64,000 nucleotides of DNA from Fervidibacter sinensis (GTDB lineage: Bacteria > Armatimonadota > Fervidibacteria > Fervidibacterales > Fervidibacteraceae), in NCBI GenBank assembly GCA_032161045.1, contig JAVHTH010000006.1. One strand, given 5' to 3'. Below, piece after piece: positions 33,801 to 42,549 of this stretch. The position numbers and the translations under genes were made by a program. The stretch's first letter is position 1, and the number at the start of each line of letters is the position of its first letter. Below the pieces are notes generated by a model. The model searched no databases. It saw only the letters and a program-made list of their open reading frames with translations, and was not told the DNA's origin.

Positions 33801-36125
33801 ATCTGCCAGTCCCGGCGTAATTGTCGGGTCGGCAGGGCGAGGACTTGGCGGCAGGAACATCCTTGCTTGAGATGGTTGAACCAACCTCAATCCTGAAACG
33901 AACTTGAAAGGCATGACTTGTTGCCGAACATTCCCCTCGTTTTTCAACGCCCCCAAGACAATTCCGACCTCACCCGCTTTCAAAGCGTTTTCGCCCGTTA
34001 AAGCGGAAGCACCGAAGTTTTGGAACGATGCATCGGTGGTGATCTCCTTAAGCCTCAAGAAGTATGAACCTTTGCGCCGCGCACTAACTGCTCCATCGTC
34101 AGCAACAACTCGCAAATAGACATCGTTACCTCTCCCCTTGACAATTGCGACTGGGTCACAACCGATGTAATTTGGCGCGGAGAAAAGAACTTGGTCGCTC
34201 GGCAGGGGTTGACCGTTAGCATCAGTGATTTCCAACTTTGCGTCAAGGGGAGAACCTATTTGCCAAGCCCTAACCTCAATCCAGAATGACCTACCTTCGG
34301 GCAAGTTGACAACGAACCAATCTTCATCGCCTTCTGCAAGGTAAGCCCTTTCGGTCAAGACATCTGTTCCCACAAGGCTTTTCGCAAATGCAGGGGTATT
34401 GTTAGGCTCAAACGGGTCAAAGGGTGAAACGATTCGGACAGAAACTGGGTTAGTTGTGACAGTTTGAGCGTTATCGGCTGAAATTTGAGCCACGACACCT
34501 GCTACGCCTTCAGAAGCGGCGTCCGCTTGAAATCGCAAAACAACTGATTGACCGGCGGCGATTTTTGCACGAATCCATTGGATTTGGCGGTTAATCGCAT
34601 TGAAGGTGCCGCCATCAAGCACAGTAACAGGCGAAAGGATGGACGGGACATTCGGCACCGTCACTACAACATTGATTGCGTCACCGTTACCTGAATTGGT
34701 AACTCTCACCGTAAAGTTGATGGTGTCCCCGATCGTCGCTTCAGTAACAGAGGCTTCAAGGGTTGAGCCTGCAAAATTTGGGAAGCCAACAACGGGGGGA
34801 GGTGGAATCTTCTTCAACGCTTCAAAAGCATCTATGCGACCGCTACCGTAATCATTGTCCTTGCCCGGCGCACCCAAATCAACAGCGGTTTGCTCAAGGA
34901 CTTGCTTGAGGAAGTCAACATCAATTTCGTCATAGCGCCTGTTCTTGATGGCGAGGGAAATCATCAGAGCGACCGTGCCAGCAACATGAGGGCATGCCAT
35001 TGATGTCCCATCCCAACGCTCATAACCGCCTCCGGGGACAGACGACAAAATGTCAACTCCCGGTGCCGAAACATCGGGTTTGATGATGTCGCCAATCCCT
35101 TCCCAGAAGACGGGACCTCGGCTTGAAAAATCGGCAATATTGTCGTTGACATCGGTTGCGCCAACTGCAAATGACATCGGATAATCGCCCGGTGAACCTG
35201 TTGTGCGAGGACTTGGACCTTCATTGCCGATGGCAAAAGCAGGGAAGATTTTCGCTGCAATCCAAGCGTTGATAATATCGCGGTATTCCGGGATCATTGT
35301 GGGTGAGTCACTCATGCCTCCCCAAGAATTGTTCACAACATCAGGATTGTCGTCAGTGTTGGGGTCACCGTCAGGGTCCATGATCCATTGCATGGCAGCG
35401 ATTACATCTGGGGTAAAACCGGGGATTGCTCTTGCAACAATTAAAGTCACACGGGGAGCAACCCCGATATGAATACCACTTGCGTTCCCACCAGCGATAG
35501 TGCCAGAAACATGAGTTCCGTGTCCGTCAGGATCAAAAGGTGTTGGATTTCCGTCAAGGAAGTCTGCCCATCCGTTGACGGGACGCAACTTTCCCCGCAA
35601 ATCCGGATGATTTGGGTCAATGCCTGTATCAATCACTCCGACGACGACGCCTTCACCTTGAACTTGGAAAGTTTGCCATACTTCAGGGACGCGAATTTTT
35701 TGTAAGCCCCAAGTGAAGTTTTGCATAGGGGTGGCACGGCGGGACGGAATGGGGCGAGGTGTTGGAATGAAATGAACGGAGCGGATTGCAGCAACTGACG
35801 GGTGTTTCTCAAGCGCTTCAAAAACCTTTTGCGTCCCTTCAACGGCGATGGCGTTGATGATCCAAAAACGGCGATAACGGCGAACCTCGCCTTGTTGTTT
35901 CCAAGATTCAAGCAGTGGGACAAGTTCGCGCTGACTTCGTTCGGCGGTTTGCATCAGCAGTCGCTTGACAGCAGGGCGGTTTCCGAAGACAGCGGCGAGG
36001 TTAGCCTTTTCTTTGAGGACGACGATTTTGGTTTCAAACTGCGGGGATTGAGGGGAGACGAACTGCCAACCCACCAACAACCCCAAAACCACCAAGCCGC
36101 CCAGAATCAAACTCCAACAGCGCAT
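30816..36125 (-). CDS. Giant secreted subtilisin-like serine protease (S8) with Ig-type tail
   Basis: The ATG at 36125 sits after GGAGGTG; a GTG three codons earlier overlaps that site. The 1769-residue protein has a signal peptide (about 1-25), an I9-like propeptide (about 30-122) and an S8 domain with Asp166 (GVIDTGID), His202 (HGTHVSG), oxyanion Asn301 (AIGNEGP) and Ser375 (GTSMACPHVAG). After this come a DUF11-like repeat (near 460-560), a PPC-like domain (EPNNTPAFAKSL...GDEDWFVV), Big_1-type Ig domains (AKVTDLAGNPIENQRVRFTV and a later copy), a GWNLISFPI segment and a FlgD-like C-terminal sandwich (GTHRIIWDGSTSADQSLPIGVY). All four catalytic residues are intact. It is likely anchored at the surface. 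A strong promoter precedes it. Confidence 0.92.
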   Translation of the reverse strand: MRCWSLILGGLVVLGLLVGWQFVSPQSPQFETKIVVLKEKANLAAVFGNRPAVKRLLMQTAERSQRELVPLLESWKQQGEVRRYRRFWIINAIAVEGTQKVFEALEKHPSVAAIRSVHFIPTPRPIPSRRATPMQNFTWGLQKIRVPEVWQTFQVQGEGVVVGVIDTGIDPNHPDLRGKLRPVNGWADFLDGNPTPFDPDGHGTHVSGTIAGGNASGIHIGVAPRVTLIVARAIPGFTPDVIAAMQWIMDPDGDPNTDDNPDVVNNSWGGMSDSPTMIPEYRDIINAWIAAKIFPAFAIGNEGPSPRTTGSPGDYPMSFAVGATDVNDNIADFSSRGPVFWEGIGDIIKPDVSAPGVDILSSVPGGGYERWDGTSMACPHVAGTVALMISLAIKNRRYDEIDVDFLKQVLEQTAVDLGAPGKDNDYGSGRIDAFEALKKIPPPPVVGFPNFAGSTLEASVTEATIGDTINFTVRVTNSGNGDAINVVVTVPNVPSILSPVTVLDGGTFNAINRQIQWIRAKIAAGQSVVLRFQADAASEGVAGVVAQISADNAQTVTTNPVSVRIVSPFDPFEPNNTPAFAKSLVGTDVLTERAYLAEGDEDWFVVNLPEGRSFWIEVRAWQIGSPLDAKLEITDANGQPLPSDQVLFSAPNYIGCDPVAIVKGRGNDVYLRVVADDGAVSARRKGSYFLRLKEITTDASFQNFGASALTGENALKAGEVGIVLGALKNEGNVRQQVMPFKFVSGLRLVQPSQARMFLPPSPRPADPTITPGLADWLLFISDPNENTLTEVASLPSTSINIGRIWVQDRQGVLFFRAEFVGRMLTRIADIDLTFELDTNVDGSAEAKVRLNATEQALYVGAVRRSLAYLNLSERAVEFGIRWSDLGEPTTLQVRAQLKDSVTGTVDDAPDFDWALLTRDDPTTEQDDGFAFGVTPAAGTIVGGGQITISIIADARTARLGEYSATALVPAAFSTLTSDKSHDLPVSVVAGPPARLILTLSATEVPSTLEPPQVNATAKVTDLAGNPIENQRVRFTVAPTTVGTIDGAATVEKLTDGNGQAEATVNLTGRVGVLTVSAEVIGTTLAASRTLTVRLGDPTILELMTTPAMDEQNNVRVAVNGTVVLQMNLKDAKGNPIARSDSPVRFQIGLIPVEGDLKVLTVVDGDIRSGPTQLADEDGSVNGSVKVTISVGTKAGQMALMVSSPDAPSLSPRSVNVIVQAGMPTRLAFVDSQQENELQSSIVNPLVKLVGEEIVIRVRVLDAYGNPVPNQTVNLTLRRGLSVQTKTYSTGDSGEAEIPLSFSPQDVGNWSFYLTVSGIRLPSDWQQNYRILVLPKLDQVSSERVRGLGLPFLPPTVPTGQNPPSLSEILGVDPQVLQGRIVRYNPISRKFELVDPTAPWTEVGVGFFVKPRQTVNIRPRTGRLPDTDTVEISLQPGWNLISFPIAVPITWQLSTLRVKVGLSVLPLSQASDVVAPFLWRWDDVAGTYRFVYDRTLAQGDFEGEIKPWESYFAYAFQACSLVVPVPATARKENVPGKSTEWQLFSLKVQRKDGTETLLLGLSRNGQVVEAMLPPNPVAPTRVALVGSDGTKAGVSVKPEKQKVTWALVLASGEQDEEVTISAENLATLGRDWTLILVDPIVNATYSLRTGTYRLRLVAGEERQLQIVAERSVEKPLKVQNLKILPLRGKTVAIEFNLTNSAQTEVIVQTLTGRTIRVLDKSFRSSGTHRIIWDGSTSADQSLPIGVYLVKVIARDEKGRIAQGVISAKLK

Positions 36126-36187
36126 ATCGCACACCTCCCAAACTGGTTAAAGACGCACTCTCTCAAACCGCAAAACAATCGCTTTTC

Positions 36188-36216
36188 GTTTTAGCACCGC
36201 TGTAATGCGCTGTCAA
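36188..36216 (-). promoter_or_regulatory. Sigma-70-type promoter of the subtilase operon
   Basis: On the minus strand, a perfect TTGACA (36216-36211) is 17 bases from TAAAAC (36193-36188). It lies between the TGS GTPase stop (36225) and the subtilase start (36125), so the protease and lipoprotein can be transcribed independently. Confidence 0.65.
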
Positions 36217-36224
36217 GCCCAAAG

Positions 36225-37214
36225 TTACACATGCAACTCAACGATGTCTCCATCCTGAAGCACGAAATCTTTGCTGACAGGTTGCCCCGGAAACTCAGCA
36301 GAGCCCCAAACTCTCGCATACCTGAGGCGTTCGGGAAAATCGCGGTGAACTTCCTCTGCGAAATCCAGAATAGTAGCGCCCTTTTTGAGCACGAAAGGTT
36401 TGTCAAGTTGAGGTTCTTTGCCCGGCGGCTTTGAGTAAACTCGGATGATGCGCAAGCCTTCAAAAATCATCCGCTTGAGTTCGTCAAGACCTACTCGTTC
36501 TTTTGCCGAAACGGCAATCATAGGCAACCTGTCACCGTAAACCTCCTGAAGCAACACGAACCTGTCTTCGGCTTCGGGTGCATCCAGTTTGTTCCCGACC
36601 AAAATCGCTGCTCGTTCAACAACTGGGTTTGCCGGGTTGTCATCAACCGGTTCCTTGACAAGTTTCACCCTCCTTGCTTCCAAGCCTTTCAGCAACGCTT
36701 CCGCTTGGTCAAAACATTCATCCGTTGATAGGTCAACGATTAGCAACGCTTCATCGGCTCGCCTAACCATCCCAGCAAATGCTGGTTCAACTTCATCAAC
36801 GATTGGCGGCGTGTCAATCAATTGGATTTGCAAGTTTTCGTATGGCATCATGACGGGGTAAGGTCGTTGGGTTGTGTATGGGTAATCGGCGACTTCAAGT
36901 GATACGCCTGAAAGGGCACTTAAAAGTGCCGACTTACCGACATTGGGGAAACCAACCGCCACGACCTGACCTGCCCCGTGCCGAGGGATGTAAAACGGGT
37001 CTGCGCCGCCACCCCGCTTCGCTCGCTGTTGCTGCTCCATCTCTTTTAGTTTTGCGAGGCGGCGCTTCAAATCCGCTTGAATTCTTTCCGTGCCTTTGTG
37101 TTTTGGCAAAAGCGCCAACATCCGTTGCAGCGCTTCAATTTTCTCCTCAATCGTTGTCGCCTTGCGAAAATCCTCCTCAGCCTGCAAATATTCGGGCGTC
37201 AAGTTCGCTGGCAT
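36225..37214 (-). CDS. OBG/DRG-type GTPase with TGS domain
   Basis: The 329-residue protein begins with a helical region (1-75) followed by a GTPase domain: G1 GFPNVGKSA (88-96), G3 DTPPI, G4 NKLD and G5 VSAKE. It ends with a TGS domain (about 265-329, KPFVLKKGATILDFAEEVHRDF...DGDIVELHV). The arrangement matches the archaeal-eukaryotic DRG group and its bacterial relatives rather than Obg (no glycine-rich Obg fold) or YchF. The role is probably ribosome-associated. GAGGTG precedes the ATG. It is divergent from the ornithine-cyclodeaminase-like gene. Confidence 0.85.
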   Translation of the reverse strand: MPANLTPEYLQAEEDFRKATTIEEKIEALQRMLALLPKHKGTERIQADLKRRLAKLKEMEQQQRAKRGGGADPFYIPRHGAGQVVAVGFPNVGKSALLSALSGVSLEVADYPYTTQRPYPVMMPYENLQIQLIDTPPIVDEVEPAFAGMVRRADEALLIVDLSTDECFDQAEALLKGLEARRVKLVKEPVDDNPANPVVERAAILVGNKLDAPEAEDRFVLLQEVYGDRLPMIAVSAKERVGLDELKRMIFEGLRIIRVYSKPPGKEPQLDKPFVLKKGATILDFAEEVHRDFPERLRYARVWGSAEFPGQPVSKDFVLQDGDIVELHV

Positions 37215-37350
37215 CCTCGCTTCACCTCGCTCTATCTACCATTTTTCAACATTGCCACTCCAGATGACAGCGGGCAACACAAGTCGGATAAAGTCCTGAC
37301 ACATGTTTTAAGCCAGTTGACATAATTGCGGTCGGAGGAGGTGAGGGACT

Positions 37351-38310
37351 ATGATGCGTCAAACCCTTTATGTTCGTGAGGAGCAAGTTAAGGAGTTGCT
37401 TCCCCTCTCGGAAGCGATTGAAGCGGTTGAAGCCGCATTCAAAGACAAAGCGGAAGGTCACGCAGTCATGCCCCCAAAATTGATCATCCCCTTACCGGGA
37501 GGAGATTTCAGGGCAATGCCAGCCTACTTGCCGAGACAGAAAGTCGCTGGCGTCAAAGTTGTCAACTCCCACCCGAACAACCGGGAAAAAGGACTGCCGT
37601 CGGTTATGGCAACGCTCGTTATGGTTGAACCTGAAACGGGTTTTCCCCTCGCTGTAATTGAAGCGACCTATTTGACGGCACTCAGAACTGCCGCCGCAGG
37701 TGCGTTGGGGACGAGGACGCTTACTAATCCCAATCCACGCAAACTTGCCCTCATAGGAGCAGGCACACAAGGGCGATTTCAACTTTTATCCCACAAGTTC
37801 GTTTTGCCAAATCTGGAACAAGTCTGCGTCTGGAGCCTTGACGAAAATTTAGCGTGGCAACTCAAACGCGAAATGGAGCAACAGTTGGAAGTTGAAATCA
37901 AAGTTTGCCCTGACCCAGAAACCGCTGTGAGGGAAGCAAACATCGTTGTCACCACAACTCCTTCGCGTCAACCCCTTGTAAAAAACGAATGGGTTTCCGA
38001 CGGAACGCATATAACTTGCATCGGGGCAGATGCGCCGGGAAAGCAGGAATTAGACCCGGCAATTTTACAACGGGCTCGTATCTTTCTGGACGATATGGCT
38101 CAAGGGATGGAATCTGGTGAGGTCAATGTCCCGTTGCACAAAGGGTTGCTGAAGCCAGAGCAAATTGCAGGCGAACTCGGTGAAGTTCTCATCGGCAAAA
38201 AGGAAGGGCGAAGGTCAGACGACGAAATCACGGTCTTTTCGTCTACAGGATTGGCAATTCAAGATATCGCTTGCGGCGCGGTTGTCCTTAGGAAGTTGGG
38301 CGTGCTGTGA
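37351..38310 (+). CDS. Ornithine cyclodeaminase / mu-crystallin family protein
   Basis: The 319-residue protein has the OCD/mu-crystallin fold: VMPPKLIIPLPGGDFRAMPAYL, AGVKVVNSHPNN, LTALRTAAAGALGT and the NAD-binding GAGTQGRFQL (about residues 139-148), with TTTPSRQPL and CIGADAPGKQELD later. Family members are ornithine cyclodeaminase, alanine dehydrogenase or ketimine (pyrroline-2-carboxylate) reductase; residues alone do not decide. GGAGGAGGTG precedes the ATG. The next gene, a DapA-like aldolase, starts 24 bp after its stop, and an LDH/MDH-like gene follows, so the three form an operon acting on amino or keto acids. Confidence 0.85.
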   Translation: MMRQTLYVREEQVKELLPLSEAIEAVEAAFKDKAEGHAVMPPKLIIPLPGGDFRAMPAYLPRQKVAGVKVVNSHPNNREKGLPSVMATLVMVEPETGFPLAVIEATYLTALRTAAAGALGTRTLTNPNPRKLALIGAGTQGRFQLLSHKFVLPNLEQVCVWSLDENLAWQLKREMEQQLEVEIKVCPDPETAVREANIVVTTTPSRQPLVKNEWVSDGTHITCIGADAPGKQELDPAILQRARIFLDDMAQGMESGEVNVPLHKGLLKPEQIAGELGEVLIGKKEGRRSDDEITVFSSTGLAIQDIACGAVVLRKLGVL

Positions 38311-38334
38311 GTGTGTTTGAAGGAGGGGATTGGG

Positions 38335-39216
38335 ATGAAGTTCAGAGGCATTATTCCGCCTATTGCCACACCTTTGAACGAACGGGAGGAGGTTGATGAA
38401 CTGGCGCTTCGGAGTTTAGTTCGCCACTTGATTGAGGCTGGAGTGCACGGAATTTTTGTTTTGGGCTCAACGGGCGAATTTGCTCACTTGAGGGATGACG
38501 AAAAGCGGAGGGCAATTGAATTCGTTATCTCGGAAGTCAATGGCAAAATCCCGGTGTTGGTTGGAGTGTCGGAGTCGGGAACGAAGCGCTCAGTCTTTTG
38601 GGCAAAAGAAGCGGAAAGATTGGGCGCTGACGGACTGGTTGCGGCTCCACCGTTTTACTACCCACTCACCGAACCGGAAATAGAAAACCACTATCGCGCG
38701 CTCGCTTCCGAATGCAGTTTGCCCATCTTGCTCTACCACATCCCTTCAACGACGAAAGTGCGCTTCTCTGTTGGCTTAATTGAAAGACTCTCTGAGTTGC
38801 CGAACATCATCGGCATCAAAGACTCAACTGGCGATTTGGTGTTCGTTTTCACGCTACTTGACGGAATGCGGGACAGGAGTTTCGTCGTTTTCCAAGGGCA
38901 CGATCACTTGGTCGCACCGACGCTTCTCTACGGCGCGCACGGCGCAATAAACTCGTTGGCAAACTTGGTCCCAAATTGGTTCGTTGCACTTTACGAAGCC
39001 GTTCAGAAAGGCGACGCTGCTTCCGCAATTGACTGGCAGAGAAGAATCAACAAATTGACAAGGGAACTGGAAGCAATGCCCTTCCTGCCAGCACTTAAAT
39101 CAGCGCTCTATTTGAAGGGGCTAACTACTCCTTTCATGACAGCGCCGTTCGTCACTTTAACCGAGGAGCAAAGGGAGAAACTTCGTGTCGTTTTGGAGAA
39201 CGAAGGCGTAATTTGA
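38335..39216 (+). CDS. DapA-superfamily aldolase/deaminase
   Basis: The ATG at 38335 follows AAGGAGGGG. The 293-residue TIM barrel has GSTGEFAHL (substrate carboxylate binding), the catalytic Tyr134 (LLYHIPS) and the Schiff-base Lys162 (GIKDSTGDL). The family contains dihydrodipicolinate synthase, N-acetylneuraminate lyase, keto-deoxy sugar-acid aldolases and hydroxyproline-pathway deaminases. Its operon with an OCD-like and an MDH/LDH-like gene, rather than dap genes, argues for a catabolic aldolase or deaminase, not lysine biosynthesis. The substrate cannot be named. Confidence 0.85.
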   Translation: MKFRGIIPPIATPLNEREEVDELALRSLVRHLIEAGVHGIFVLGSTGEFAHLRDDEKRRAIEFVISEVNGKIPVLVGVSESGTKRSVFWAKEAERLGADGLVAAPPFYYPLTEPEIENHYRALASECSLPILLYHIPSTTKVRFSVGLIERLSELPNIIGIKDSTGDLVFVFTLLDGMRDRSFVVFQGHDHLVAPTLLYGAHGAINSLANLVPNWFVALYEAVQKGDAASAIDWQRRINKLTRELEAMPFLPALKSALYLKGLTTPFMTAPFVTLTEEQREKLRVVLENEGVI

Positions 39217-39243
39217 GCGAATTAACAACAGAGGAGGTGCTCG

Positions 39244-40290
39244 TTGGCAGTGCGCATCGCTGTTTTGGGTGCAGGTTCTGATGTCGGGCGAGTTGTAAGC
39301 CACTCTCTCATACTGAGCGACTTGCTTTCTGAAGGTGATGAACTCGTCCTTATCGGTCGGCAAGGGGGCAAAAGCGCTTTCATTGTCAGGGGCATGGCAG
39401 AAGATTTCGCAGAAGCGTTCATTGACAGAGGAGTCAACATCGTCGCTTCTGTTGACCCATCGGACGCTTGGGGTGATTTCGTCGTTTTCATCGCCAGTGT
39501 TCCTGACCCTGCTCACTTCACTCGCATCTTTCACCGAGAAAGGCTCGCCGAAGACAACTTCAAACTCGTGAGTCAACTTCTCCCAACTTTGAAAGCGAAC
39601 CGAGAGAAAATCGGTTGGGTTATTGTCGTGACCAACCCAAATGAGTTGGTCGTGAAGTTGTTAGGCGATGCCCTTGAAACTGACCGAATTGTCGCAACGG
39701 GTGCACTTGTTGACAGTTACCGTTTCAGGTTTGAACTCGCCCGCGATTTGAACATCAAACCGAGCCAAGTTGAGGCTTGGGCTGGCGGTGAACACGGTCC
39801 GAACATGCTGTTTTTCTGGAGCACAGTGAGGGTCAATGGGCAACCGCTGGACGAAATAAATGTCAGCAAGTTGCGTTGTCCGTCGCGTGAGTTCTTTGAG
39901 CAAAAGAAAGCGGAAGCCTTTCAGGTCGCCGAGAGGGTTTTGGGGCAAGAGGGACTTAATGCTGCATATCAAGCGCTGCGACCCTTCCCCACAGAGGTGA
40001 GAGCAATTGTCAAGTCCTACCTGACCCACACTTCTGGTGCGAAAACGGGAGGCATCGCAAGTCAGGCGGTTTTGAGGTTGATGCGTGCAATTCTTTCCGA
40101 TGAACCAGTTCTCCTTTGCGCTCAAACTTTTTCGGAGTTCGGCACAATTGGGGTTCCTATCGCTTTGAACCGAAACGGCGTTACTGTCAGGCTTGACATC
40201 CTTTCCGAAGACGAATTGCGAGCACTTCGCGAGGTTGGTGAAATCGTCCAGAAGAAGATTGAGAGACTCATCGGGGCAAATTCGGGTTGA
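39244..40290 (+). CDS. Malate/lactate dehydrogenase family protein
   Basis: The start is TTG with GAGGAGGTG just upstream; 348 residues. The Rossmann motif is VAVLGAGSDVGRVVSHSL-like (GAGSDVG in place of GxGxxG), followed by VTNPNELVVKL and the catalytic His184 in AGGEHGP, which is the LDH/MDH signature. The residues that separate lactate from malate use are not clear here. The deviating glycine loop and an unusually long C-terminus suggest a divergent subfamily. It is the third gene of the OCD/DapA-like operon and would reduce or oxidise a 2-keto/2-hydroxy acid product of that pathway. Confidence 0.8.
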   Translation: MAVRIAVLGAGSDVGRVVSHSLILSDLLSEGDELVLIGRQGGKSAFIVRGMAEDFAEAFIDRGVNIVASVDPSDAWGDFVVFIASVPDPAHFTRIFHRERLAEDNFKLVSQLLPTLKANREKIGWVIVVTNPNELVVKLLGDALETDRIVATGALVDSYRFRFELARDLNIKPSQVEAWAGGEHGPNMLFFWSTVRVNGQPLDEINVSKLRCPSREFFEQKKAEAFQVAERVLGQEGLNAAYQALRPFPTEVRAIVKSYLTHTSGAKTGGIASQAVLRLMRAILSDEPVLLCAQTFSEFGTIGVPIALNRNGVTVRLDILSEDELRALREVGEIVQKKIERLIGANSG

Positions 40291-40348
40291 TGGACTTTGC
40301 ATCCTTTCTTTGCGAAAACCCTGTCGTTTCAAAAGGCAAAAGTTGGGA

Positions 40349-40447
40349 TGGATGAAATCCGCCCGCAGATTCTTTCGGGCAGGTTTCACCTGCCCCTACG
40401 CTTTAATGTCACCCGAACCGAGTGGTTCGGCAGGAACCTCTCCCTCT
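40349..40447. repeat. GTAG hairpin and GAGGG-module repeats, inverted
   Basis: This is the reverse-oriented relative of the 13440 unit. It has GATGAAATC, then the hairpin GGGCAGGT-TTC-ACCTGCCC (40377-40395) and CTACG. A second hairpin, CCGAAC/GTTCGG, and a reversed GAGGG-module (GGCAGGAACCTCTCCCTC) run to 40447. It fills most of the 230-bp gap between the dehydrogenase and gspF. Confidence 0.7.
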
Positions 40448-40520
40448 AAAAATGCCTGTAAACAAAAGCAGGTGAAGCAAACGCTTGGCGACAATGGCAA
40501 ATTTGTAGCGGGTGAGGGAG

Positions 40521-41729
40521 ATGCCCGTTTACGAATGGCAAGGGCGAGATTTGACAGGTCAACCGCAGCGGGGAACGATCTACGCTGAAACACCCACCGA
40601 AGCGCAAGAGAGGTTGAAAGAGCGTGGAATTCAACCGACTTTGCTTCGCCCCGTTCAGCAACGGACGAGAGTTTCATGGTGGGCGAGAACGGTCGGACTT
40701 CGTCCATCAGTGCTTGCCCAGTTTTTCCACAACCTTTATCAATCCGTTCGGGCAGGTGTGCCCTTGAGGGACGCTTTGGAAACGATTGCGAGAACCCCAA
40801 CGCCGCTGTCACCAGTTGCCCAACACGCAGCCAAGAGAATCGCTGCTGGCGTCCCACTTTCGCAGGCACTTGCTGAAACGGGCGTTGCTTTCCCACCTTA
40901 TGTCATCCCGCTCGTTCAGGCTGGTGAACAAAGCGGGAAACTTGACGAAGCCTTAGGTTACTTAGCCGACCACTTCCAAAAGGAGCACCGCATTTGGCTC
41001 ATAACTTGGGGAGCATTGATGGGCTGTGCTGGATGTTATCTTGGTTGCTTGACGCCAGTGCTTTTAGCCGTTATTTTCACAGTCCCGCGAATAATGCAAG
41101 CGCTTTCTCCTGACCCACAATGGTCGCTTCAACTTTACGAGCAAATGTTCGGACCAGCAAAGTATCTGCTTTGGGGCATCGTGATTTTTCTCGCGCTTTA
41201 CTTGCTCAACTGGCTTTTCACTCGCAACCCGAGGTTAGCACTTTGGTGGGATGGCGTCAAAATGAGATTGCCACTAATTGGTTCACCACAGCAGCGATAC
41301 GCAGCAGTAAGGTTCGGACGAGTCCTGTCAATGCTCTACTCGGCGGGAATTCCGCCAGCGGAAAGTTTGATTTTGGCTGGACAAGCATCGGGAAGTTTGA
41401 TGATGGCTCGCGCTGCAAGACAGCAAGCAATAAGGCTGAAACAAGGGGCAAGGTTCAGTGAGGTCATCGCCGCTATCCCGTTCATTTCGCCCACGGTCAT
41501 TCAAGCGGTCGCAGTTGGTGAAAGGACAGGTAACTTGGACGAAGGTTTAAAACGGGTTGCTGAAATGCTTGAGCAAGAGGCTCAGGCTGTCCAAACAGCG
41601 AAACCTTTCGCCTTGACATTGATTTACTACGCACTCATAGTCATAGCGCTCATATTTCTCGTTGGATGGGCTTGGCGAGCCTTTTTGAGGCTTTACGAGA
41701 TAGCGCTCAAGTGGACGGAGCAAATTTGA
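40521..41729 (+). CDS. gspF: Type II secretion / type IV pilus inner-membrane protein F
   Basis: The ATG at 40521 begins MPVYEWQGRDLTGQPQRG, the typical GspF/PilC start; a GTG three codons earlier is less likely. The 402-residue protein has two copies of the T2SSF domain, with FFHNLYQSVRAGVPLRDALE and FGRVLSMLYSAGIPPAESLI, and conserved VIPLVQAGEQSGKLDEAL / VIQAVAVGERTGNLDEGL. Membrane helices are near 170, 215 and the C-terminus. It is the platform protein of a filament machine and probably serves the DUF1559 pseudopilins. No gspE, gspG or pilD gene is nearby. Confidence 0.92.
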   Translation: MPVYEWQGRDLTGQPQRGTIYAETPTEAQERLKERGIQPTLLRPVQQRTRVSWWARTVGLRPSVLAQFFHNLYQSVRAGVPLRDALETIARTPTPLSPVAQHAAKRIAAGVPLSQALAETGVAFPPYVIPLVQAGEQSGKLDEALGYLADHFQKEHRIWLITWGALMGCAGCYLGCLTPVLLAVIFTVPRIMQALSPDPQWSLQLYEQMFGPAKYLLWGIVIFLALYLLNWLFTRNPRLALWWDGVKMRLPLIGSPQQRYAAVRFGRVLSMLYSAGIPPAESLILAGQASGSLMMARAARQQAIRLKQGARFSEVIAAIPFISPTVIQAVAVGERTGNLDEGLKRVAEMLEQEAQAVQTAKPFALTLIYYALIVIALIFLVGWAWRAFLRLYEIALKWTEQI

Positions 41730-41836
41730 CCTACCGTAACCCCATCCCGAAAACTTGCGATCAAGTGCCCCGCAGGTGCAACAAGCAAAAACCGATGTTA
41801 AACTTTGAAAACACCGTTTTTGAAGGAGGCGAAAAC

Positions 41837-42544
41837 ATGCGACGATGGGCAAACCCGATCCTGAACATAGCGCTCGGGGTTCTCATGGTGATTGCGTTTG
41901 CGCTCGCATTTTTCTGGGTTCCGCCAGCGAAAGATTTCGCCGAAAGATACGGCAACGGTCACATAGCAAAAATTGTTTTCGTCCATGTCCCACTCGCCAT
42001 CGTTTCCTTCGTCGGCTTCATCGCTGCTGCGGGTTTTGGTATTGCTTACCTTGTGAAGAAAGACGCTCGTTGGGACGACATAAGTTACGCGTTGGTTGAA
42101 GTCGGATGGATTTACTCCCTTTTAGCGACAGTTACAGGTGCATACTTTTCCAAATTGGCTTGGGGCGAATGGTGGAGTTGGGACCCGAGACAAACGACCA
42201 TGTTTTTGGTCTTGCTAACTTACACGGCTTATTTGCTCGTCAGAGTCTCAATTGAAGACGCAGAACGCAAAGCAGCGATAAGCGCCGTCTACGCCTTTTT
42301 GGGAGCAATCGCTTCGTTGTTCCTTTACTGGGTCATCCCATATTTGCCCACAGTTATGACCGCGAGCGCCCATCCTTCAGGCATAATTGCAAGGGGAGGG
42401 CTTGACTTTTCCTACCGCTTGGTTTTGAGGTTGAGCATGCTGGGATTTTTGCTTGTCTTCGTTCAACTGGTCAAGTTCCGTGCTTCACTTTCTCGCTTGG
42501 AGCGACAAAGGCTTGAACTTGCGTTAAAGGAAACGGAGGTTTGA
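41837..42544 (+). CDS. ccmC: Cytochrome c maturation heme exporter protein CcmC
   Basis: The ATG at 41837 follows AAGGAGGCG; earlier in-frame codons lack a ribosome site. The 235-residue polytopic protein has the tryptophan-rich heme-handling motif WGEWWSWDPRQT (109-120), flanked by the conserved His50 (FVHVPL) and a second His in SAHPSG. This is the CcmC arrangement of the heme handling protein family. CcmC attaches heme to CcmE in System I cytochrome c maturation. It is followed directly by a ccmD-like gene and ccmE. Confidence 0.92.
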   Translation: MRRWANPILNIALGVLMVIAFALAFFWVPPAKDFAERYGNGHIAKIVFVHVPLAIVSFVGFIAAAGFGIAYLVKKDARWDDISYALVEVGWIYSLLATVTGAYFSKLAWGEWWSWDPRQTTMFLVLLTYTAYLLVRVSIEDAERKAAISAVYAFLGAIASLFLYWVIPYLPTVMTASAHPSGIIARGGLDFSYRLVLRLSMLGFLLVFVQLVKFRASLSRLERQRLELALKETEV

Positions 42545-42549
42545 AGGCA

